Assembly (NCBI GenBank): GCA_963576475.1
Contig: OY754969.1
Span: 30,239,726 to 30,303,725 of the forward strand
Reading direction: 5' to 3'
Length of the DNA stretch: 64,000 nt
Origin: Molanna angustata
Taxonomy: Eukaryota; Arthropoda; Insecta; Trichoptera; Molannidae
Under the pieces are notes generated by a model. It saw only the letters and a program-made list of their open reading frames with translations. It had not been told where the DNA came from and searched no databases. Both the position numbers and the translations under genes were made by a program. Of the stretch, positions 12,990 to 21,583 are shown in pieces. Within the stretch, counting starts at the first letter, position 1, and each line of letters opens with the position of its first letter.

Positions 12990-13590
12990 AAATAACCTTT
13001 TTAAGAGGGCAATAAAATTAGTGACTGAAAACATGATTTTAGAGGTAGGTAACTATCGCATACGTTAAAAATGGTTTTTCGAGATTTAAATTATCGGATA
13101 CCTATTTTTTTTACATTTTAGGAACAAACCTGACTTGAAATGAAAAAAACTTTATCGATGATTCACGTTGATTTTATGCATTTTTTAAACACATTAAATT
13201 ATGGAGTAATTAAAAAAATGCTGTATGTATAAGGATATTTTTTTAATATAGGAATTTAATAGAGGAATGTATGCTTAATTATAAAATTATACGAATATTC
13301 ACTTGAATAATGTTAAAAAAATTATGGTATATTTTTAGAAACACACTGTTAAAAATATTTAAAAAATATTATAGATGGGTCGATGGCAGAGCGGTTAGCG
13401 CGCTGGGCTAGTAATCCAGTGGTGGCGAGCTCGAATCCTGCCTCGGCCGATTTCGTTCACCTATAGCACAAGCATTTATGCTTATTTATTATTATAAAAA
13501 AAATTAAGAAATTTCATTTCAAAATGCGATGCTTAGCTCATTATGATCTCTTAACTCGTGCCTCGTAAAAAAATATTGTAAATCACATTT
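12990..13590. repeat. Dispersed repeat D, copy 1, interrupted by a SINE
   Basis: About 330 bp from 13010 matches 62800-63110. Shared blocks are AACTATCGCATACGTTAAAA, GATTTAAATTATCGGA, TTTTAGGAACAAACCT, TGAAATGAAAAAA and GATTTTATGCA. Homology seems to resume after the SINE at 13373-13487 (CTCTTAACTCGTGCC against GATAACTCGTGCC at 63303). It is probably a non-coding transposable element of unknown type. Confidence 0.6.
13373..13487 (+). mobile_element. tRNA-derived SINE family A, copy 1
   Basis: The head is tRNA-like. It contains an A box (TGGCAGAGCGGTTAGCGCG), an anticodon arm CTGGG-CTAGTAA-TCCAG that would give anticodon AGU, and a B box (GCTCGAATCC). The family-specific body follows (TTTCGTTCACCTATAGCACA, AGCATTTATGCTTATT). 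Three further copies (24834-25010, 37733-37912, 61812-61992) share head and body, so this is a SINE and not a tRNA gene. This copy lacks most of the 3' body. Confidence 0.85.
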
Positions 13591-13632
13591 TATGTAACAT
13601 ATAAGATAGGTAAATATAATAACAAAAATAAA

Positions 13633-13822
13633 AATAATAAACACTTCCTTACACCCTGCGCAAGTGGCGAGTTTATTGCCATATGGCAATTTGTTCCAAC
13701 TAACTATTGTATAGAGCCCAGAGTGGAAAATTAATTCAAGTAAATCCTCCTCTGCTGGGGATCGAACTCAGGACGCCCGCATAGAAGCCAAACGGCTTTC
13801 CAACTGTGACACGGCGGTCGCA
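13633..13822 (-). mobile_element. tRNA-derived SINE family B, reference copy
   Basis: Read on the minus strand, the head (GCGACCGCCGTGTCACAGTT, then AAGCCGTTTGGC) and B box GAGTTCGATCCCCAGCAGAG derive from a tRNA. The body ends with GGAACAAATTGCCATATGGC, ACTCGCCACTTGCGCAGGGT and a (TTATT)n tail. Other copies lie at 8405-8640, 12312-12480, 38668-38755 and 51600-51798. Confidence 0.8.
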
Positions 13823-14078
13823 TTTCACTTAATATATAACTCGAAATTTTTAAACCTTTTTTTTTCAAACATCTTCTTCCCTATTATTTAAATTATTTTA
13901 TTTACCAAAACAAACACAGCGTTTGTAAAAATTTATTTTATATTGGAATTATCTAATTGAAAGCCGCAATAAGATGCATATACAAACTTATAAATAAAGT
14001 TTATGAAAAATTGGAACATGTTTTTCAATTTTTATATTATGTAATAGTTATCAAATAAATAAATTGTAAAATGTTCTA

Positions 14079-14084
14079 TTTATT
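14079..14084 (-). terminator. Candidate polyadenylation signal of the bHLH gene
   Basis: The minus strand carries AATAAA about 167 bases downstream of the bHLH stop codon. Several other AATAAA hexamers are nearby, so the site actually used is unsure. Confidence 0.4.
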
Positions 14085-14250
14085 CCATGACCTATGTTGT
14101 ATTTATCTTATTTAGAAAACATTGTATTTTTGTGACTAGATACTTTTGTACTATGAATGTATTAAATTAGATTATGTAAACAAACTCACTTCCTATGTCC
14201 GTACACTTTCAAGTAAAATGTTTGACGAATTTAAAATAAGATGTGCCTAA

Positions 14251-14925
14251 CTAATTAAAATTTTTTGAATGATTTTGAGATAGAGCATTCTGTAACTCTA
14301 CAATATAATTAATGGCACACTTTAAAGTTTTGAGTTTACTCAGTCTTTTTGGAGATCCCGTATTGCCAGCAGCAGACGTCGTCTGAGGAACTGCCTTGCG
14401 TAATCTCAGAAAGGCTCCACTTACTGCCATAACTCTTTTCCTCTCTCGCGCGTTTCTTCCTATCCTCCCCTTGAAGCTGCAAACCCTCAACTTCCTTTGT
14501 TTTCTGGGGTCGTTATTTGAATTTGCGTTGTTTGTGTTCGGCTTTTCAGAGTAGTTCCTCATGCTCCAGTCGATATCACAATTCACTTCGTCATCGGAGC
14601 TCGTGCATTCAGTGGACGGGGCGTATTCATAACTGTCTTCAATGAGATCGTATCTAGTTGCTGTATTTAAATTATTGTAGTCTCGGTGATTGTTTGGGTG
14701 ATCATTGATGCATCCCCAGCTGTCCAAGGAGAGCTGGGGCCACCTGACGGGACACCAGGTCTCTCCCGATATTGTCCTCATTTCAATCGAACAATAGACC
14801 TTTTGCGGTAGCGCTGTCTTTCTATTGAACTCGTCTCTCGGTACATGTCTGTAGTCGTGGTACTGTGTGTATGAAGATCTCGGTGTCAGGTTCCCCTCCA
14901 TTCTTCGGAAGACGCCTCGGATCAA
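14251..14925 (-). CDS. Group A bHLH transcription factor
   Basis: The 224-codon frame ends in a basic helix-loop-helix domain at about residues 155-214. The basic region RNARERKRV carries the ERxR E-box contacts, helix 1 is VSGAFLRLRKAVP, the loop is long (TTSAAGNTGSPK), and helix 2 is RLSKLKTLKCAINYIVELQN. Such proteins act in the nucleus as dimers, usually with a Daughterless-type partner, on CANNTG sites. The basic-helix 1 pattern resembles achaete-scute-like or related neural/mesodermal group A families, but the exact orthologue is not clear, so no symbol is given. The rest is low-complexity and acidic (SSDDEVNCDIDW). MIRGVFRRMEG has two possible starts (residues 1 and 9). A 5' exon upstream is possible. 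It has no coding neighbour within several kb. Confidence 0.8.
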   Translation of the reverse strand: MIRGVFRRMEGNLTPRSSYTQYHDYRHVPRDEFNRKTALPQKVYCSIEMRTISGETWCPVRWPQLSLDSWGCINDHPNNHRDYNNLNTATRYDLIEDSYEYAPSTECTSSDDEVNCDIDWSMRNYSEKPNTNNANSNNDPRKQRKLRVCSFKGRIGRNARERKRVMAVSGAFLRLRKAVPQTTSAAGNTGSPKRLSKLKTLKCAINYIVELQNALSQNHSKNFN

Positions 14926-15040
14926 ACAGTCCTTTGTGTTGCACAGACACTGACGTCTTATTTTGCAATAATATTATATTATCTCCCGACGGTTGTTGAT
15001 TTTTTTTGCGCAACTTTTTGCGGATAGATTTTCGGTGAAA

Positions 15041-15397
15041 TTTTTGAGATAGGAGACACGTCAACAACAAAAATTATCGTATCGTTTTACGGTCACAATA
15101 TTATCGACATATTTTGAGATAGGAGACACGTCAACAACAAAAATTATCGTATTGTTTTACGGTCACAATATTATCGACATATTTTGAGATAGGAGACACG
15201 TCAACAACAAAAATTATCGTATTGTTTTACGGTCACAATATTATCGACATATTTTGAGATAGGAGACACGTCAACAACAAAAATTATCGTATTGTTTTAC
15301 GGTCACAATATTATCAACATATTTTGAGATAGGAGACACGTCAACAACAAAAATTATCGTATTGTTTTACGGTCACAATATTATCGACATATTTTGA
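15041..15397. repeat. Five tandem copies of a 70-bp unit upstream of the bHLH gene
   Basis: The marker AGGAGACACGTCAACAACAA occurs at 15051, 15121, 15191, 15261 and 15331, an exact 70-bp period. The copies differ by only one or two bases (ATCGTATCGTT or ATCGTATTGTT; TTATCGACAT or TTATCAACAT). The unit contains ACACGTCA, which resembles a CRE/bZIP core (ACGTCA). The array begins about 115 bases upstream of the bHLH ATG. Confidence 0.95.
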
Positions 15398-16309
15398 TCC
15401 TTTAACGAGTATTTTTTGCGAAAATTCACGATTTTTTTAATTGTATATAAAGCCTCCTTCAATTACCAATGTAAACTATGACCCGACTTATGACAGACTG
15501 ATTTAAAATTTTCCCGATGTTATTTTAAATATGTGTTATTTTAGAAGTGATGCATGCCCGGTGTAAATAACCTATTGTGGGTATAACTTCTGCTAATAGT
15601 TTATCATGTAATGAGGTATCACCCCTTGCTTTATTGCCAATAGCTCGTCGATACAATACAGATATTTTAAAAGTTAATAAAATATTGTTTTTTTAGAATT
15701 GTTTGTTTTTATTCTAGATATCAAAGAGAAATAAGTATCAAGACTCCTGAATATTTTTATTCAAGATATCTTTGTTGCAATAATTATATTTATCTAACAA
15801 TTATAATTTTATGACTAGTAGGTAGAATAGTATAGAAAACTAAAGGATTTTGAAAATAAACCCATATCTTCAAACTCAAGATGAAGTTACGCTTGAGTAT
15901 TTTTTTAAAAATAGGCAACGCCTTTTAATATTTATAATTATCTGTATATACTTAATCTCCGTTAAAAATGACATACCTACTATAATACATGAGCCTTCCA
16001 AAACTTGTAATAACAAGCCGTTTTTCTGATATCATAATATATCACCTAACATTAACTGATGTCATAATAATGCCTCACGCAATAAGCAGCCTGTGTTTGA
16101 GGTTAGTTTGATTTTTGTCAAATGCCTGACAGTTGATTACACTAAACCAGTACATCTAACATTTAGAAGTATAGTGTCAGATTTTTTTCAATATATCTAC
16201 CTATTGTTGTGTACTTTACTGTTAGTTAAATTCAAGAAGCCAACACAGAAATTAAACTTTTCTTTAGTGATTTTGGAATGAACTACATTTTTCGTTCATT
16301 TTTGATAGT
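15398..16309. other. Gene-free stretch between the 70-bp array and the Helentron-like element
   Basis: AT-rich DNA. A TATATAAAG sequence at about 15445 is oriented on the plus strand, but no gene follows it. Confidence 0.4.
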
Positions 16310-17154
16310 CCAACTGTCGATTTGTTCAAGAGAGTTTATTTCTCTTAACATATCGCGATAGTATCAAGCCAGGATACGCGAGATTTGTATGCCAGGTCTA
16401 TATTTTTCACGGTTTTTTAAAATTTGAAGTCAAAAAACATCAAATAAGTTCTATATACATATATATGGATTTACTGACAATTCAGTAGAACATTTAGTGT
16501 GTCTGTGTGTGTGTCCATCCGTCCCTTATAACTTTTGATTCGCTCAATTCCAGAGCCTAAAATTTAAGAGAATATAGAAAGCTTATAAGCCTAGAAAACT
16601 TTTTTACTCAGAATTGAAAATTTTTGTTTCAGTCAGGGGTTATCATCTTTTGAATTTTTACTTTATTTTTCCATATATCTCAAAAACCATAAAAGCTAGA
16701 ACGCTGAAAAATGGTATGAATATAGAAAAATACTTAATCTCAAACATATTTATTCAAATAGTTAAGTATAGAGTTTCTCAAAAAATATATTTTAAAAACA
16801 TTTTTTATGATAAATCTATGTGTTCAACTTAAATAAATAAATAAACAACATTGTAGAAGTACATCTCAAACTTTTCTTAACAATTTTTATAAAAATTGAA
16901 TTTAGTGACGATATTGCTTCATAAAATTTGTAAGGCAGTAAACAACATACACCATACTGTTTTCATATTCTGTGTAGGAAAAACAGACTGACCTCTATAC
17001 TATAATATTATCCTGACATACCTACATGTTTTATATAGAAAACAAAATATCTTTATAAATTTGTGATAAAGCGTTTATATTTTGGTATCTTGGTACTTAT
17101 TCTTCAATTATACATACTATCGACAGTTGGATCTCATGTGTTACATGCAACTAG
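16310..17154 (+). mobile_element. Helentron-like non-autonomous element (HINE-like), full-length copy
   Basis: The element starts at CCAACTGTCGAT and ends with ATCGACAGTTGG (17119-17130), so a 12-bp subterminal inverted repeat is present at both sides. This is followed by a short 3' hairpin CATGTGTTACATG and a CTAG terminus before T. Helentron-derived elements are known for subterminal inverted repeats, internal microsatellites, a 3' hairpin and insertion between T residues. All are visible here, with (TG)n at about 16497-16512. Related copies are 20200-20919, 39634-40676 and 57059-57620. It is inserted in an RTE-like remnant. There is no coding capacity. Confidence 0.65.
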
Positions 17155-17159
17155 TTTTA

Positions 17160-17706
17160 GAAAGATAGTTAGATTGGTAATATATGACATTCCAGCGGAG
17201 CAAGTTATGACTTTCAGATATTTGGGAGAGGAAATCTCGAGCCATAGTGATCTATACTCAGAAGTTAGAAAACAGACCAATAAAGCAGCCGCTAGTTCAG
17301 GATGTCTCAAAAATATCATCTGGCATAACAAATATATAAGAACGGATAGTAAGGTCAGAATTTATAAAACATGTGATAGACCAATCATGACATATGCGGT
17401 GGAGACAAGAGCCGACACGACCAGAACCAAAAACCTCCTACGACCATCGGAAATGAAGGTTTTAAGGGCTATTACAGGGAAAACGCTTAGGGACAGAATT
17501 CGCAATGACGACATTAGGTGGACCTGTGAGACCAAAGACATCATACGATGGAGTAGAGTTAGGAGAAGATTCTGGTGGGACAATGTCAACAGATGGACTC
17601 ATCTCGAATCGCATTCATAGCGGCAAACGAAATCCCACCAGGGCATAGCTTCTTCGGAAGACAATCGAAGAGGTGGAGAGATAGCTGGACCTCAGCTTCA
17701 CAGGAA
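17160..17706 (+). pseudogene. C-terminal region of an RTE-like reverse transcriptase, broken
   Basis: The frame encodes QVMTFRYLGEEISSHSDLYS, then KIIYKTCDRPIMTYAVE-like (RIYKTCDRPIMTYAVET) and MKVLRAITGKTLRDRIRNDD. This is the usual C-terminal order of RTE-type elements (F.YLG..I, Y...RP...Y..E.W, E...LR.I...). After a frameshift at about 17590 the tail reads PPGHSFFGRQSKRWRDSW and SASQE-stop. The catalytic palm is absent. A Helentron-like element abuts its 5' side, and a hAT MITE sits at its very end, duplicating CACAGGAA. Confidence 0.75.
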
Positions 17707-18181
17707 TAGGGTTGCCAGATGGTATCCTAAAGGAGGACATGTCCTCCTTTTCGACAAATTGTCCTCCCTTACCTACCGTATGTCCTCCTTTTGCGTTGAT
17801 TGTTATCCAATATAATTTAAAAAACATGTCTAGGTACTAAAGATTTTTATACATATTTCATAAAAGAGCACCAAGAACTTATTACAAAAAAAAATATGTT
17901 TTGGTGAAACATGATGTTTAAAAAGAAGTGAATTTATTATAAAAAATCTTGTTTCATTGTTAATAGTTTAAGTAGTGACTAAACTATATTATACAAGTTA
18001 TATAGCGACTGCATTGAAGATATAAAAAAATCAAGAAATAAAGTAATTATGAGACGATGAAAATTCTTCGATATGCGTCTGTAGGTATGGCGTTTTTTTG
18101 TCATTGTCCTCCTTTTTAAGGAAAATCCTCCTTTTTTGTGCTATTTGTCCTCCTTTTTCAAATTTCCATCTGGCAACCCTA
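17707..18181. mobile_element. Non-autonomous hAT element (MITE) with intact target duplication
   Basis: The ends TAGGGTTGCCAGATGG (17707) and CCATCTGGCAACCCTA (to 18181) are perfect 16-bp inverted repeats of hAT type. They are flanked by the perfect 8-bp direct repeat CACAGGAA (17699-17706 and 18182-18189). Subterminal sequence repeats the motif TGTCCTCCTTTT in both halves, which may be transposase binding sites. It contains no ORF. Copies should exist elsewhere in the genome. Confidence 0.92.
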
Positions 18182-18189
18182 CACAGGAA

Positions 18190-19170
18190 TAGCTTTCTCG
18201 AAAAAAAGATCTACAATCTAATATAAAAGAAGATTAAGTTAGATTGGTAGTTTTATATAGATAAAATAAAGGTTATAAACTCTTTACAATTTCATTCGCA
18301 AATCATGTTTTACAATTTATTAAATTGGATTATATTCACACGAAAACAACTCACTAATCGATTAAATGAATTAAATTAAACGATACGGCGCGCATCTTCT
18401 GAAGTTTTTTTGTTGTTATTCAAATGTTCATATTAAAACATAAAATAATTATATATTGAAATATTACAACCCCGCGAGCCAGAGGCACGAGGTGATGTAT
18501 CTTTACGAGTAGGTTGGTTAACATATAAATATGTATTTCCACCCGCATGATGATCGGTTTGTACATTTTCAAGGTGTACAATATACCTATATCTGTTCCA
18601 TTTCCATACAAATAATTTACTTATGTACCTACATGTATGATACAAATACCTACAACACTTACTGCTTCGTTATACGGGGCATAGTAGCAAACGTGCTCGC
18701 CTTTCAAGCTAAAGATCCTTAATTACAATTATATCCGCCACCAACCACCAACTTCCATGAATTTTGGAAATGAGCTTACTGAGATATGTGTAAGTATGTA
18801 GTTACCTACATGTAACGTTAAGATAGGAAAAAGAGGGATCAAATAGATGTGGATTATACCCAGCAGTGGAGAGAAGAAGACTAAGAAAGAAATAAGAACA
18901 AGTATCTAACGAATGTCAATGAATTAATTTCTCAAGTTGATTAAAATGTTGATATAAAACAAGTTGACTCAGTTTATATAAGCAATTTTACAAATTTTAT
19001 ATCATACTATCCATGGGGGTATAATAGGATACTATCAATGTTCATAATCAAGCATATGAATGATTATGTAGTTAGGTACTCATATGCACATTAATCGTAG
19101 GTATATAAATTTATTATAAATATTTTTTGGTAGTTTTACATGTTTACAAATTATTTCATCTTTCATGATT
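18190..19170. other. Intergenic region, no gene recognised
   Basis: The short overlapping frames at 18420-18722 lie on both strands of one AT-rich block and have no family features. A block at about 18835-18890 (ACCCAGCAGTGGAGAGAAG) resembles the end of an insect LINE and has a counterpart near 56945. Confidence 0.35.
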
Positions 19171-19174
19171 ATTT

Positions 19175-19357
19175 GGGGGCAAGTCTGGTCCAACAGGCGT
19201 AATCAAAACCCTCACGATTACCCATATCGTGGATATAATTAATATATGGAGTTCTATAATATCTTTAGATATCATAGAACTCCATATTATAATTATATCC
19301 ATGATATGGGTAGTCACGAGGGTTTTGATTTCGCCGGTTGGACCAGACTTGCCCCCC
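19175..19357. mobile_element. Palindromic MITE family E, copy 1
   Basis: The element is nearly a perfect palindrome with arms of about 88 bp, beginning GGGGGCAAGTCTGGTCCAAC and ending GGACCAGACTTGCCCCCC around a tiny centre (AATATCTTTAGATAT). TTATTT is present on both flanks and may be the target duplication. A second copy is at 50571-50754 and a half copy at 61676-61745. Confidence 0.85.
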
Positions 19358-20199
19358 TTATTTGATTTTAAGTATTAGGAAATAGATGCTTGCGGCTTAA
19401 ATCTATTTTTTACAGAATGTGTGTAAGATATCTTCACAAAATTGGTTTTAAACAATAAAACCAATTTCGGAAAAAAATAATGTGTTTCAAAGCCTTTGCC
19501 CTAAACATATTCAATATACCTAATAGCTTTATTGTAGATTGTAGGTATATGAGAAAATATAAGATCACATAATATTGTATGTATGATAATTTAAAGTTTT
19601 ACAGTAAACATTTCTTTTTTATTATTATTATGTATTTATTAAATTACTACATTTAAATATGTGTATATTGCTGGAAATATATTTTGCATAGTTAATACAT
19701 TTTTGCATTACACCGATTCATTTTTTTTGTAGCAATTACCTATTATTATACATTGACTGTAGTCAAATAGATGAATTTTATTGTACAATTCGACTATATT
19801 ACCAGCAATTATTATTGACCACAAAAAATATTCCTCAGTCATTATAATAAATTGATGTTAAAAGATGCACATATTTTGGGGTTACCACTGTTGATTGGCG
19901 CGATTGGTGATCAGTAAAAAAATAACATTGCATAAAGCCAAAGAACACCTGGTTATGCTATGATTTATAACCACCTAGCTCTGACATCTTGTGATGAAAT
20001 CCTTCCTCCCGCGGCAATATATTGTTCCATAATAATAATTATAGGGCCAACGGACAATATCGAACTTACACATAGTTGTTATGGAATATATTTATTGATG
20101 TATAATGTACCTATGTATAGCGTAACAGAGAACCACATTAGGTATATTATGAATATTGCGCATTGCTGCCTATATTTCCATATGAAATATTTAAATATC
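19358..20199. other. Gene-free AT-rich stretch
   Basis: No gene is supported. A 91-codon frame at 19960-20235 lacks recognisable features and runs into the repeat that follows. Confidence 0.35.
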
Positions 20200-20919
<720 letters not shown>

Positions 20920-21537
20920 CGATAATTTGTGGATTATTAGCGGACCATAATAAAATAATGTGTTTTATTTTATAGATTCGTGTTAAACTTATTATTGACA
21001 TTTTATCTGTTAATTTCAAGAAAAGAATAAAGTAAGTACATAAAAGACAGTGCATAGCATAATATATTTGTTTTACTTTGAGAGTAATATTTGATGATTT
21101 GACACAGCTTGTAATCATTATTGCTCGGACACGCAAAAACTTTTTTTTTATTTTTCATGCCATCAAGAAAATTCATGGAAGTATTTTACGTTTTTTTTCA
21201 AATTCAACAAGTATTTTCTTTTTAACGTTCATGCTTTTTGTTCAATAATTAATTATTATTTTTGATTGATTTAAATATGCTATTGACATCTGTGATCATA
21301 CATCTACACTAAATTCAACTTGTACAGTTTTCTATAACTCCTCCAAGGTTTTCTACATCAAAAATTTTACGGTTGGTAGCGTATGAACAATGGGCGATAA
21401 ATTAGTATCCTTGATTTACCTAACCTGGGTGCGCCATGTTCGAAAATCAAACTGTCATTTTGTAAATGTAAATGGAGCCAAACGTATATTTTTGGTGTGA
21501 TTAGATAATATTATATTTATTTTTGTTATTTTATTTG
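20920..21537 (+). promoter_or_regulatory. 5' flank and probable promoter region of the GCP2 gene
   Basis: About 620 bases separate the Helentron-like element from the GCP2 start codon. No TATA box or initiator can be placed with confidence. ATGTAATG at 21538-21545 makes a minimal start-stop upstream ORF that overlaps the GCP2 ATG by one base. The transcription start is unknown. Confidence 0.35.
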
Positions 21538-21542
21538 ATGTA

Positions 21543-21583
21543 ATGAAGCACACGGTAATTAAAGAACTCTTGGAAGCGTTAGG
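21543..21583 (+). CDS. GCP2 exon 1
   Basis: Starts at ATGAAGCACACG, encodes MKHTVIKELLEALG and ends phase 2 at a GTGAGA donor. This ATG was chosen because it is the only one in frame, and ATG-TAA immediately precedes it. Confidence 0.85.

Noticed and set aside
13381..13451. A tRNA-like sequence with anticodon AGU and good A and B boxes
   Set aside because: It is followed by a body shared with three other copies, so it is the head of SINE family A and not a stand-alone tRNA gene.
15041..15397. Regular direct repeats considered as a CRISPR array
   Set aside because: The 70-bp units are contiguous with no unique spacers, and the context is an insect genome.
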